From [Clostridium] aerotolerans DSM 5434 (lineage in GTDB: Bacteria; Bacillota; Clostridia; Lachnospirales; Lachnospiraceae), in assembly GCF_000687555.1 (NCBI RefSeq), contig NZ_JHWJ01000002.1:124001-188000 (forward strand): 64,000 nucleotides of DNA. Direction: 5' to 3'. Shown here in pieces: positions 45,444 through 57,214 of this stretch (within the stretch, counting starts at the first letter, position 1; each line of letters starts with the position of its first letter). A program made the position numbers and the translations under genes. The notes beneath the pieces were generated by a model. It had not been told where the DNA came from. It did no database searches and worked only from the letters and a program-made list of their open reading frames with translations.

Positions 45444-45884
45444 ATGAGCTCAAAAACAAAAATCGTAGTTTTACGAATGAAAGAAATCATTTACACAGCA
45501 ATCTTCGTCGGCCTTGGAATACTCCTTATTACTTTGTTTTTAGTCATGTTCCGCCCGAAAAAGGATTCGGTTCCCACGTCTGGTGACGCCGTGCATTATG
45601 TTCCTGGGGTCTATACCTCTGCCATAACACTGAACAACCAGGATATTAATGTTCAGGTTACCGTAGATTCCGGAAAGATTGCCTCTGTGAACCTGGTTCC
45701 CCTAAGCGAAGCTGTCACAACCATGTATCCGCTCATGCAGCCTGCAATGGAGAACTTATCGGAGCAGATCGTTAAAAACCAGTCCACCAAAAACATCTCC
45801 TATCCAACGGAATCCCGCTATACCTCAGGCGTTCTTTTAAAGGCTGTGGATCAGGCGCTTACAAAGGCAGTAAAGGCTGAGTAA
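45444..45884 (+). CDS. membrane-anchored FMN_bind-like protein
   Basis: 146 residues from MSSKTKIVVL (GGAGGGC upstream). One membrane helix (about 12-34), then an extracytoplasmic domain of the FMN_bind pattern: YVPGVYTSAITLNNQDINVQVTVDSGKIASV near the start and RYTSGVLLKAVDQALTKA at the end. The usual S-G-A-[ST]-x-[TS] flavinylation motif reads ESRYTS, so covalent FMN is uncertain. Function unknown; it stands alone on the plus strand before a MATE gene. Confidence 0.75.
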   Translation: MSSKTKIVVLRMKEIIYTAIFVGLGILLITLFLVMFRPKKDSVPTSGDAVHYVPGVYTSAITLNNQDINVQVTVDSGKIASVNLVPLSEAVTTMYPLMQPAMENLSEQIVKNQSTKNISYPTESRYTSGVLLKAVDQALTKAVKAE

Positions 45885-45963
45885 GGAGGGATTGTATTTT
45901 TTCATTGAAAACTGTATAATGAAAAAATTGGATACATAATTACATGAACGAGGAAAATGAACC

Positions 45964-47352
45964 ATGGAACAAACTACAAAAGCACAGGATGCGCTGGGGC
46001 ATAACGGGATTACAGAGGGAGTGATTTGGAAACAGCTTCTTCTGTTTTTCTTTCCCATTTTATTTGGAACCTTTTTTCAACAGCTTTATAATACCATAGA
46101 CGCCGTTATTGTCGGCAGATTTGTGGGTAAGGAAGCACTTGCTGCAGTGGGAGGTCCTACGGGAACTCTGATCAATTTGCTGATCGGATTCTTCATAGGG
46201 CTTTCTTCTGGTGCAACGGTCATTATTTCACAGCATTACGGAGGAAATCAAAAGGAAAAGGTGAGCCAGGCGGTCCATACAGCCATAGCCTTCTCTATCG
46301 TCTCCGGAATCCTCTTTACCATCATCGGAATCGTGTTTGCACCCCTTGCCCTAAAGGCCATGGGGACTCCTGAGGATATCCTTCATCACGCGGTCGCCTT
46401 TATGAGGGTGTATTTTATGGGTGTGACTGCAAACCTGATCTATAATATGGGAGCCGGAATCCTCCGGGCAGTTGGAGACTCTAAGCGGCCTCTTTATTTT
46501 CTTATTGCAAGCTGTTTTACCAATATCCTTTTGGATATCCTGTTCGTGGTATACCTACCCTTTGGGGTAAGGGGAGCTGCACTGGCCACCATTCTCTCCC
46601 AGCTCTTAAGCGCTGTGCTCGTGGTGCTTGTACTGACCCGCACAAAGGAATCCTACCGATTGGTTCTGCGTAATTTAAGAATTGATAAAGGTATGTTAAA
46701 GCGTATCATCCGCATCGGATTTCCAGCCGGACTCCAGTCCGTTATGTACTCTTTTTCAAATATTATCATTCAGTCCAGTATCAACACCCTTGGAACCAAT
46801 ACCATAGCTGCCTGGACCGCTTACGGAAAGATTGACAGCGTATTCTTCACCATCATAAGCGCCTTTGGTATCTCCATTACCACCTTTGTAGGACAAAACT
46901 ACGGGGCAGGGAAAAAGGACAGGGTCTATAAGGGAATCCGGGTCTGCATGGCCATGTGCTTTGCGGCCTCCATTGTTCTCAGTATACTTCTCTATGGGTT
47001 TGGAAACCACATTTATCTTTTGTTTACCACGGATACCGATGTCATTTCCATTGGTACGGATATTCTTCGTTATCTGGTTCCGGTTTATATTACGTATATT
47101 TCCATAGAAATCTTCTCCGGATCCCTTCGCGGGACCGGGGACTGCTGGATCCCTATGCTCCTTACCTGTATGGGAGTCTGCATTCTTCGGGTCGTATGGA
47201 TCTGGACTGTGGTTCCCCTTCACCGTACCATTGAAACCGTGATATTCAGTTACCCTATGACCTGGGCTACTACTTCAGTTCTGTTTTTCATTTATTTCTT
47301 CTTTTTCAGCCGGCTGAAAAGCCGCAGCTTTCCCCTCCGCTTAAAAAAATGA
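45964..47352 (+). CDS. MATE family multidrug/Na+ exporter
   Basis: 462 residues, 12 membrane helices. Family marks: FQQLYNTIDAVIVGRFVGKEALAAVG in helix 1-2 and TFVGQNYGAGKKDRVYKGIR in the second half. Cation-coupled efflux of organic molecules is expected; the substrate cannot be read. Length normal. Confidence 0.93.
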   Translation: MEQTTKAQDALGHNGITEGVIWKQLLLFFFPILFGTFFQQLYNTIDAVIVGRFVGKEALAAVGGPTGTLINLLIGFFIGLSSGATVIISQHYGGNQKEKVSQAVHTAIAFSIVSGILFTIIGIVFAPLALKAMGTPEDILHHAVAFMRVYFMGVTANLIYNMGAGILRAVGDSKRPLYFLIASCFTNILLDILFVVYLPFGVRGAALATILSQLLSAVLVVLVLTRTKESYRLVLRNLRIDKGMLKRIIRIGFPAGLQSVMYSFSNIIIQSSINTLGTNTIAAWTAYGKIDSVFFTIISAFGISITTFVGQNYGAGKKDRVYKGIRVCMAMCFAASIVLSILLYGFGNHIYLLFTTDTDVISIGTDILRYLVPVYITYISIEIFSGSLRGTGDCWIPMLLTCMGVCILRVVWIWTVVPLHRTIETVIFSYPMTWATTSVLFFIYFFFFSRLKSRSFPLRLKK

Positions 47353-47355
47353 TCC

Positions 47356-47392
47356 TTTTACCGGACTCCTATTCCATAGGAGCCCGGTAAAA
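47356..47392. terminator. bidirectional terminator overlapping the yitT stop
   Basis: TTTTACCGGACTCCTAT pairs with ATAGGAGCCCGGTAAAA. It serves the MATE gene on the plus strand and the YitT gene on the minus strand, whose last codons and stop lie inside the loop. Confidence 0.85.
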
Positions 47393-48241
47393 GGAACCAT
47401 AAAATTGTTCCGTCCGAAAGAGGTTGACGATAACATGCTCATCTACCTCGTAGAACAAGGTAATAATATCAGCCACCTCATAAGAGGAGACCACCGTATG
47501 AAGAAGGTACATCTTTTTCTTGCTGTAACCACCGATAGCATCCACACAGGAGATTCCATGATGAAAGGTTTCCACATACTTTTCAGAAAGCTCCGGGCCT
47601 TTTGCGGTCGTGATCTGTAATGTGACCCGCTCATACCGGTGATGAAAGGTTGATATGATTTTTGTTGAAACAAACTGAAACAGGATGGAGTACCCAGCGT
47701 ATTTCCAGCCAAATATAGCTCCAAAGATACAAAGCAGGACCACATTACCGATAAATACAGACGTCCATATGGAGTTCCCGGTCTTATTTGACACGTAAAG
47801 GGCAATAAAATCCGTTCCTCCGGTGGAAGCATTGCCCCGAAGTGCCAGTAAAATGGCAAAACCAAACAGAACGCCACCATAGATTACATTCAGTACCTCA
47901 TCGTCAAACAGAGGACTAAAATGGAATATTCTTAGGAATGTACTGGCTAGGAGAACCTGTAACAGGGAGAAAAAAGTAAATCGCTTGCTGATGCTTCTGC
48001 TGCAAGCCCAGGCCACCGGAATATTAAGTACCACCATACCAAGGGAAGTGGATATATTAATTCCAAACAGGGAAGTAATCCGGTCAATTAAAATGGCAAT
48101 TCCCGTAAATCCACCGGACAACAGTCCTGCAGGTTGGATAAAGGCCTGAATCACATACGTCTGTAAAAGAGCAGATAAGATAACAGCTAACGTTGTCATC
48201 ACGTTTCTTACCCGCTTATCTTTCCTTAGTTTTTTAAGCAT
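47369..48241 (-). CDS. YitT family membrane protein
   Basis: 290 residues from MLKKLRKDK (AAGGAGGAA before ATG). About six membrane helices including IQPAGLLSGGFTGIAILIDR and RGNASTGGTDFIALYVSNKTG, both typical of YitT, and a C-terminal DUF2179 domain (ERVTLQITTAKGPELSEKYVE, VDEHVIVNLFRTEQFYGSFY). Transported substrate is not established. A separate structured RNA lies upstream on the same strand. Confidence 0.92.
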   Translation of the reverse strand: MLKKLRKDKRVRNVMTTLAVILSALLQTYVIQAFIQPAGLLSGGFTGIAILIDRITSLFGINISTSLGMVVLNIPVAWACSRSISKRFTFFSLLQVLLASTFLRIFHFSPLFDDEVLNVIYGGVLFGFAILLALRGNASTGGTDFIALYVSNKTGNSIWTSVFIGNVVLLCIFGAIFGWKYAGYSILFQFVSTKIISTFHHRYERVTLQITTAKGPELSEKYVETFHHGISCVDAIGGYSKKKMYLLHTVVSSYEVADIITLFYEVDEHVIVNLFRTEQFYGSFYRAPME

Positions 48242-48345
48242 AATATTCCTCCTTATCGATACATGTATTATATGTAAGTTCTCTAACCATATCAAACTTT
48301 TTATAAAAATGATAGGCTATACTTGCCGATTATCATATCAAATCA

Positions 48346-48484
48346 CGCAAAAAAGAGGATTGCCTTTCCCCCACAGAAGGCAATCCTCCGCCACGATCTA
48401 AAACCGTCACGTCATATCGTTTTCGCTACACGGCATCCCCATGCCGATATCAAGCACATAAGACACCTCTTTGTGCTTTTTACA
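48346..48484 (-). ncRNA. unclassified structured RNA with intrinsic terminator
   Basis: From the predicted start near 48484 the RNA forms: an AAGCAC/GUGCUU hairpin; a nested element with outer AUAUCG/CGAUAU and inner CGGCAU/AUGCCG stems; a linker with GACGUGACGG; and a strong terminator GAGGAUUGCCUU/AAGGCAAUCCUC followed by UUUUUU. About 135-140 bases. No open frame fits. It could be a free small RNA or a termination-controlled leader (riboswitch-like) for the yitT-type gene starting 105 bases further on. It does not match a riboswitch class I know. Confidence 0.72.
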
Positions 48485-48490
48485 TAGACG

Positions 48491-48519
48491 ATAATACCAT
48501 AGATTGCCAACCAAGTCAA
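48491..48519 (-). promoter_or_regulatory. strong sigma-A promoter of the structured RNA
   Basis: TTGACT, 17-base spacer, TATTAT on the minus strand, just upstream of the first hairpin. The remaining gap to 48703 is AT-rich and holds the unseen start region of the germination gene. Confidence 0.85.
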
Positions 48520-48703
48520 TGTTTTTAGTCTATTTTACCCAAAAACCAGGCTGTTACAGGACACTTTCCCATATATTTTTACACATCTGTCAAAATCTGC
48601 CCTTTTTCGTCATGGTAATTTGATAAAACATATTTTCAGAAAAATTGCACATACTTTCCTTATTGCCAAATCCCGGCTATTTTATAATAAGGAGATATCT
48701 GCC

Positions 48704-50113
48704 ATGGAATTTTCGACTAGCATTTCCGACAATATGAATTATCTAAACAACAAGCTGGATGTGGATGGGAACTTTGATCTCAATTACCGCACCTTTTACG
48801 TAGGCGGCAGACTTGCCTGCCTGTATACGATAGAAGGATTTACAAAAAATGATGTGTGGCAGAAGCTCATGGAGGACTTCTCCTCTATCACTCCCGAGGA
48901 CATGCCCCCTGATATCCATGAATTTGCCAAAAAACACTTTCCCTATACTCAGGTAAGTCTGGTCAAAGACGAATTTACCATGATTAAAAATCTGCTCTCC
49001 GGCCTTTCCTGTCTCTTCATCGACGGCTATGACCGGTGCTTTGTGGTTGACAGCAGAAGTTATCCTGCAAGAAGTGTTGCGGAACCGGAAAAAGACAAGG
49101 TAATGCGCGGCTCCAGAGACGGTTTCGTGGAAACTCTGACCTTTAACACCGCCCTGATCCGTAGAAGAATCAGGGATCCGAAAATGACGGTGGAAATCAT
49201 GAATATGGGAGAAAGTTCTCACACAGACATTGCCATCTGTTACTTTAAAGGCAGAGTGGATGATGCACTCTTAAACAAAGTCAAAAGCAAGATTAAAAAT
49301 GTAAAAGTAGATGCACTTACCATGAATCAGGAAAGTCTTGCCGAGTGCCTTTATCCCCATATGTGGTTCAACCCATTTCCAAAGTTCAAATATTCCGAGC
49401 GTCCGGATACGGCTGCCGCATGTATTTTAGAGGGCAACATTGTTATTCTGGTGGATAATTCTCCTTCCGCCATGATACTTCCTTCTTCCATCTTTGACAT
49501 CATTGAAGAAGCTGATGATTATTATTTCCCTCCGGTGACAGGAACCTACCTCCGTTTGTCCAGATTTTTAATTTCGCTCCTGACCCTTTTTCTCACACCT
49601 CTCTGGCTGCTTTTTATGCAGAATGCAAATTATATTCCGTCCTGGCTTCAATTTATCAAGCTGTCGGAAGATCCTCAGGTACCTCTTTTGTTTCAGCTTC
49701 TTATCTTTGAATTTGCCATTGACGGATTAAAGCTTGCCGCCATCAATACCCCCAGCATGCTGACCACACCCTTAAGTATTATCGCCGGTATTGTCCTCGG
49801 AGAATATTCGGTAAAATCAGGGTGGTTCAACAGTGAGACCATGCTTTATATGTCCTTTGTCACCGTTGCCAACTATTCCCAGTCGAGCTTTGAGCTGGGC
49901 TATGCCTTTAAGTTCATGCGTATGATCATGCTGATCTTAACGGCGATCTTTAATCTATGGGGCTTTATCGGAGGCGTGATTTTAACCGTGTGTGCCGTGG
50001 TCTTTAATAAGACCATAGCCGGAAAGAGTTATATCTATCCGCTGATCCCATTTCATATCAAAGAATTAAAAAAGCGGCTGTTTCGTGGACGGCTGCCTAG
50101 TCAGTTAAAATAA
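48704..50113 (+). CDS. GerA/SpoVAF family spore germination protein
   Basis: 469 residues from MEFSTSISDN (AAGGAGATATC upstream; the frame is open to 48620 without a site). Cytoplasmic N-terminal domain (about 1-270) and a membrane part of four to five helices (FLISLLTLFLTPLWLLFMQ, EFAIDGLKLAAINTPSML, LSIIAGIVLGEYSVKSGWF). The pattern with YVGGRLACLYTIEGFT and QSSFELGYAFKFMR is closest to SpoVAF among GerA proteins. It acts in the spore inner membrane in germination. The presence of this gene indicates a spore former. Confidence 0.88.
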   Translation: MEFSTSISDNMNYLNNKLDVDGNFDLNYRTFYVGGRLACLYTIEGFTKNDVWQKLMEDFSSITPEDMPPDIHEFAKKHFPYTQVSLVKDEFTMIKNLLSGLSCLFIDGYDRCFVVDSRSYPARSVAEPEKDKVMRGSRDGFVETLTFNTALIRRRIRDPKMTVEIMNMGESSHTDIAICYFKGRVDDALLNKVKSKIKNVKVDALTMNQESLAECLYPHMWFNPFPKFKYSERPDTAAACILEGNIVILVDNSPSAMILPSSIFDIIEEADDYYFPPVTGTYLRLSRFLISLLTLFLTPLWLLFMQNANYIPSWLQFIKLSEDPQVPLLFQLLIFEFAIDGLKLAAINTPSMLTTPLSIIAGIVLGEYSVKSGWFNSETMLYMSFVTVANYSQSSFELGYAFKFMRMIMLILTAIFNLWGFIGGVILTVCAVVFNKTIAGKSYIYPLIPFHIKELKKRLFRGRLPSQLK

Positions 50114-50168
50114 AGAGTCTGGCAGGAATTTTTATATCATAGGGAGTAATTTCCTATTGCATAAAAAA

Positions 50169-50196
50169 GGCGGGGGATGCAAATGCATTCTCCGCC
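50169..50196. terminator. bidirectional terminator between the germination gene and guaB
   Basis: A 13-pair stem (GGCGGGGGATGCA with TGCATTCTCCGCC, some G-T pairs) with A and T runs on either side between two convergent genes. Confidence 0.8.
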
Positions 50197-50207
50197 TATT
50201 CCTATTT

Positions 50208-51704
<1,497 letters not shown>

Positions 51705-51731
51705 TCATGCGATTTGTTTATTTAGTTACAT

Positions 51732-51760
51732 AGTTTAACAAATTTTGTAAGGGTTGTCAA
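51732..51760 (-). promoter_or_regulatory. guaB promoter
   Basis: TTGACA, 17-base spacer, TAAACT on the minus strand, about 70 bases before the start codon. No purine riboswitch is visible in this leader. Confidence 0.85.
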
Positions 51761-51830
51761 CGGACATTTTATTGTATATTTCCGTCCAGGGTGGACAACA
51801 AAACTGGCAAAATGTAAAAAGAGAAAAAGA

Positions 51831-51856
51831 ACAGGGACAGCTTTTACTGTCCCTGC
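51831..51856 (-). terminator. terminator after the DUF6106-like gene
   Basis: GCAGGGACAG pairs with CTGTCCCTGT around a six-base loop, followed by TCTTTTTCTC on the minus strand, 10 bases after the stop codon. Confidence 0.85.
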
Positions 51857-51866
51857 CTTTTTCCCT

Positions 51867-52376
51867 TTATAACTGCGAAACCACCTTACGGGGGGCTGTC
51901 ATCTTCATACATTTAAGCAGCTTGTCATTGGGCTCAAAAATAATCTTTGTTCTTTCTGAGCTGGACTGGCTGATCAGTGTATAAGTGTTGGCACCAGGAG
52001 TCTTAGAGGAAAAGTCCAGTACCTTCATTTCCTTAGTCTCATGATCCCTGGCTTCTGTGGAGCCGGTGGGAGCGACGATCTGTATCTCTTCCATGGTAGC
52101 TTCCCAGGCTTTCTTTCTCTTGCTTTTGCCGTAAATACGGTCAATGGATAATGAGCTGGTGACAAACAGATACTCATATTCCACTTCACTGTTTCTAAAA
52201 ACCAGATAGGTGGCACCTCCCACAGCAAAGAGAATGATTACTCCGAAAATCCCAAAAGCCGGAGAAATGGATAGTAAAAATGCGATGACGCATAAAACTC
52301 CCATTAAAATCTTAAGCACCATGGTATAGGCCGGAGCTTTTCGCTTCACAAGCCATTCTGCATACATTTCATTCAT
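51867..52376 (-). CDS. small membrane protein, DUF6106-like
   Basis: 169 residues from MNEMYAEWLVKR (GAAAGGATCC upstream; an earlier GTG-type start has no site). Two hydrophobic helices (about 14-60) then a soluble domain with EYEYLFVTSSLSIDRIYGKSKRKK and EMKVLDFSSKTPGANTYTLIS, the typical layout of a Lachnospiraceae-rich family I recall as DUF6106. Function unknown. It lies between groEL and guaB without obvious coupling to either. Confidence 0.7.
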   Translation of the reverse strand: MNEMYAEWLVKRKAPAYTMVLKILMGVLCVIAFLLSISPAFGIFGVIILFAVGGATYLVFRNSEVEYEYLFVTSSLSIDRIYGKSKRKKAWEATMEEIQIVAPTGSTEARDHETKEMKVLDFSSKTPGANTYTLISQSSSERTKIIFEPNDKLLKCMKMTAPRKVVSQL

Positions 52377-52461
52377 AATGATACTGGATCCTTTCTTCCC
52401 TGCCCACATTACCAGGGCATGAAGACTTACCTTAAAGGTGTTTCTTCTGTAGGATTATGTC

Positions 52462-54084
<1,623 letters not shown>

Positions 54085-54166
54085 TCATTCCTCCAGTTTT
54101 CTTCTAAAATGATAGAAAGCTCAAAAAGGGCTTTCTTAATGATTGACGAAAGATCCGTCACTTTAT

Positions 54167-54457
54167 TTATTCGATCACTGCTAAAATATCGTTCTGCTTT
54201 ACGATTACGAACTTCTCGTCTTCTTCGCCAGCCTCAATTTCTGTTCCTGAATACTTGGAGAAGATTACCTTATCGCCAACCTTAACCTGCATGGTAACTT
54301 CCTTGCCGTCTACCAAACCGCCAGGTCCTACTGCGATGACTTCCGCCTGCTGTGGCTTTTCTTTTGCCTGACCCGGCAGAACAATACCGGACTTTGTTGT
54401 CTCCTCTGCAACCAATGGTTTTAACACAACTTTGTCAAATAATGGTACTAATTTCAT
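54167..54457 (-). CDS. groS: co-chaperonin GroES
   Basis: 96 residues. KLVPLFDKVVLKPL at the start, mobile-loop region EETTKSGIVLPGQAKEKPQ and roof/edge segment VGDKVIFSKYSGTEIE. Lid of the GroEL chamber. GAGGAGGAATT before ATG. Confidence 0.97.
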   Translation of the reverse strand: MKLVPLFDKVVLKPLVAEETTKSGIVLPGQAKEKPQQAEVIAVGPGGLVDGKEVTMQVKVGDKVIFSKYSGTEIEAGEEDEKFVIVKQNDILAVIE

Positions 54458-54538
54458 TGCAATTCCTCCTCATAGCTTTCTGCTTATTTTCTTTCTTTTG
54501 GCCTCCCGAAAGAAGTTTTTTTATTATTCACATACTAA

Positions 54539-54567
54539 GTTATATCACTCATTATTAGCACTGTCAA
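54539..54567 (-). promoter_or_regulatory. groESL promoter
   Basis: TTGACA, 17-base spacer, TATAAC on the minus strand; the -35 lies inside the CIRCE element, so bound HrcA would block RNA polymerase. Confidence 0.88.
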
Positions 54568-54581
54568 TAGTTGAGTGCTAA
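54555..54581. promoter_or_regulatory. CIRCE operator (HrcA binding site)
   Basis: TTAGCACTG-N9-GAGTGCTAA matches the CIRCE inverted repeat with a single change in the last base of one arm. HrcA repression of groESL is established for this element. Confidence 0.95.
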
Positions 54582-54726
54582 CTTTATATTTTTTTTACAT
54601 TTTTGCCATATTAGACCCATTTTTTTGCCTTACCTACTTAGTTTATAGAAATTTTCTTATTATATACCTTTCTTTTTTCCAATAGAAGTATTACAATAAC
54701 AAGGAGAATGAAAGGAGTGTTATTTT

Positions 54727-55287
54727 ATGGCAAAAAAAGGTTATGGTTTTGGGAAATTCGTGGCATTCGCTACAATCGCCGGCGCAGTGGCAGCAGGCAT
54801 CTCTTATTTTACGAAATACAAATCTTTTCACAAAGAGCTGGAAGAAAATTTTCATGACTTTGAAGATGATGGCAATGACGATATTTCCAAAATTGACAGC
54901 ACGATGAACCGTAACTATGTTTCTTTAAATGCCAACAAGGACGAGCTTAAGACCGCAGCTTCCGATATGGCTGACGCAGCCAAGGATGCCGCCGTTGCTG
55001 CTAAGAACCTTGTGAAAGACGCAGCTAACATCGTAACCGATACGGCAAAGGAAGCGGCTTCTGCTGTGGCATTTACTGCAAAGGACATGTTTGACTCCAC
55101 ATTAGAAAAAGAAGATACCGAAGAAGACACAGAGGATATCACAGAAGACGGCGGTCTTGATTATACCGCATCCCAGGCTCTGCCCGAGGAAGAGGAAGTC
55201 ATGACAGAACCGGAGCAGGTGACAGACTCTATAAAAGAAGCATCTGAAGACGATACAACAACCATCGAAGAGGATGACATCGAATAA
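54727..55287 (+). CDS. hypothetical protein with alanine-rich amphipathic repeats
   Basis: 186 residues. A hydrophobic N-terminal segment (about 10-28, FVAFATIAGAVAAGISYF) may anchor it. The middle (75-130) consists of A/D/K-rich 11-residue-like helices (MADAAKDAAVAAKNLVKDAANIV), as in apolipoprotein- or LEA-like stress proteins. The tail is strongly acidic (DTTTIEEDDIE). GGAGTG before ATG and its own terminator. Function unknown; a membrane-associated stress or envelope protein is possible. Confidence 0.75.
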   Translation: MAKKGYGFGKFVAFATIAGAVAAGISYFTKYKSFHKELEENFHDFEDDGNDDISKIDSTMNRNYVSLNANKDELKTAASDMADAAKDAAVAAKNLVKDAANIVTDTAKEAASAVAFTAKDMFDSTLEKEDTEEDTEDITEDGGLDYTASQALPEEEEVMTEPEQVTDSIKEASEDDTTTIEEDDIE

Positions 55288-55306
55288 TTTTAAGAATTAA
55301 CAGGAT

Positions 55307-55356
55307 AAGGAGCTGTTTCCAGATGTAATATCAATGGGAACAGCTCCTTATTTTAT
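55307..55356 (+). terminator. terminator after the repeat protein gene
   Basis: AAGGAGCTGTTTCC pairs with GGGAACAGCTCCTT, followed by ATTTTATTT, 20 bases past the stop codon. Confidence 0.85.
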
Positions 55357-55418
55357 TTCCAGAACTACTTTGTCAGTTTCGTGTATGTTGGAAAGCAGTT
55401 TCTTCTATAGATAATCTG

Positions 55419-55766
55419 TTATTTTTCCATAATGTGAATGGCAAAGCCGCCAAACTCACCGTCTAAATAGACGTTCTTTAATTTCCCATCCTCGGTATAA
55501 GCGGCAGTATCCATATTAAAGGAGAAGCCTTTCTCTTTCAGTTCTTCTGTGGCAGCGGTCAGATCAGGAGTCCGCATAGCGATATGCCCATTACAACCAA
55601 GGAACGGGGCTTTCATACATTCAAAGTATGGACCGGCAAATTCAGATTTCTGTCCATGGCGTGGTTCTATATTAAACATCATGGCTAAAAGCTGTGCAAG
55701 TTTCTCTGCCTCTTTTGCATCGGGTGTGTTGATGCCAACATGCTCTAATTCAAACCTGGCTTTCAC
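55419..55766 (-). CDS. VOC (glyoxalase-fold) family protein
   Basis: 115 residues starting with GTG (AGAGGTATC upstream). One VOC module: FELEHVGINTPDAKEAEKLA, GHIAMRTPDLTAATEELKEKG and NVYLDGEFGGFAIHIME, with metal-binding candidates His (EHVG), His (GHIAM) and the terminal Glu/His. In clostridia similar modules occur fused to KDPG/KHG-type aldolases. Last gene of the acid-sugar cluster; it may act on an unstable keto/aldehyde intermediate. Confidence 0.78.
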   Translation of the reverse strand: MKARFELEHVGINTPDAKEAEKLAQLLAMMFNIEPRHGQKSEFAGPYFECMKAPFLGCNGHIAMRTPDLTAATEELKEKGFSFNMDTAAYTEDGKLKNVYLDGEFGGFAIHIMEK

Positions 55767-55814
55767 AATGATACCTCTTTCTATATTTAAGTTTTTGGGG
55801 TTCCTTCTTTGTCC

Positions 55815-57092
55815 TTACATAGGGAACATCAGGAGTGAACCGGCTGTCAAAGCAATCAGACGAATAAAGTATTGGGGAATCGTAAATTTCCAGAATTCTG
55901 AAATCTTATAATTACCAACCCCCATAACCATTGCAGGCATACCATCAATAGGAAGGAAATGTCCACACCAGCCAGATATTACGATGGCACATGCGGCAGC
56001 CGTAGGATCAAGTCCAAGACTGGTGCAGGTGGCAATGGCAAGTGGTGTAAATACATAAACGGTTCCAATGGTTGATCCCGTCATGGTTGCCAGCACGCTT
56101 GTAAGAATACAGAATGCAAGGATCATAAGGAAAGGGTTAATATTAGTTCCAAGCATACCTGCTACGGTGGAACCTACCAGATTGGTTAATCCAGTGCTTC
56201 CAAGTGCATCAGCAATTCCGATTACACCGGCTGACATCAGTATAATAGGTGCACAGATGGCATCACGTATTTCTTTAAAATCCATAACTCCAATGACTAG
56301 AATGACTGCAACAGACAGACCAGGAATTGCATAACCTGCATCACCAATAAAGCCCTGGAGTATCATTCCTATTACTGCGGCTACGAAAGCAACGTATGTT
56401 ACCTGCTCTTTCCACTTTGGCAGGTTACTTACCGTCTCTCCCTGAGATTTTGCTGCCTCTGTTGCCTTAGCAATGGGATGATCTGGAAGGAACTTATACT
56501 GGATCACACAGTTAAGTAAAAAACCAAGAGACAATATTAAGTTAATAATTGCAAACTTTACGACTGATACCTGTGCAAGAACACCTGCACTGTTAAGTAC
56601 TGCTATTACGATTCCATACTGCAGTGCAGTATTAAATGGTAACAGTGGGTGGTTCGCTGCAAATCCGGCAGTCATAATAACTTTTGATGGAGGCAGCTGT
56701 TTGTTTTCTGGTAACGTTGAAAGTAAACCTATGGTCAGTACGTAATATGCAGTGGAACCAGTTCCGAATAAGCTGCAGCCAATCATAACAATTAAAATGA
56801 TCAATAAAAACGCTTTGAATTTCCCTTTATTTGCTATGTTAAACATGGAACGCTTAAAGGCAGTAATAAAACTTGTTTTTTGAAGTGCTGCAATAATTGC
56901 CATAAATTCAGCAAGCATAATAATTGTGGAATTTGAAAATCCAGCAAATGCGCCCTTAATATCAGTGATTCCAAATATGACAAGCAACAGGCATGCTAGT
57001 AATGGAGGCGCGCCGAATGGTAGTTTGTCTGTCATAATCAGTATAATCATGAATACAGTGATTGCTAACGCTATCATCATTTGAGGTGTCAT
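55815..57092 (-). CDS. SLC13/CitM-type anion transporter
   Basis: 425 residues with about 11 membrane helices. Repeat-related motifs GCSLFGTGSTAYYVL and MTGSTIGTVYVFTPLA sit in the two halves, as in the SNT/GST motifs of the divalent-anion and citrate-type families. It should import a carboxylate, most simply the acid sugar used by this cluster. GAGGGAAAA before ATG. It lies about 120 bases after the sialidase-like gene. Confidence 0.8.
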   Translation of the reverse strand: MTPQMMIALAITVFMIILIMTDKLPFGAPPLLACLLLVIFGITDIKGAFAGFSNSTIIMLAEFMAIIAALQKTSFITAFKRSMFNIANKGKFKAFLLIILIVMIGCSLFGTGSTAYYVLTIGLLSTLPENKQLPPSKVIMTAGFAANHPLLPFNTALQYGIVIAVLNSAGVLAQVSVVKFAIINLILSLGFLLNCVIQYKFLPDHPIAKATEAAKSQGETVSNLPKWKEQVTYVAFVAAVIGMILQGFIGDAGYAIPGLSVAVILVIGVMDFKEIRDAICAPIILMSAGVIGIADALGSTGLTNLVGSTVAGMLGTNINPFLMILAFCILTSVLATMTGSTIGTVYVFTPLAIATCTSLGLDPTAAACAIVISGWCGHFLPIDGMPAMVMGVGNYKISEFWKFTIPQYFIRLIALTAGSLLMFPM

Positions 57093-57214
57093 ATTATTTT
57101 CCCTCTAGCCTTTCTTGGTGTCATCGTGCACGGCTAACGCTATGTCATGTACATTTATGACACATTTCGTTATATTTTTGTGTATCACTTCAAGGTGTAA
57201 CATAGCAATAAATA

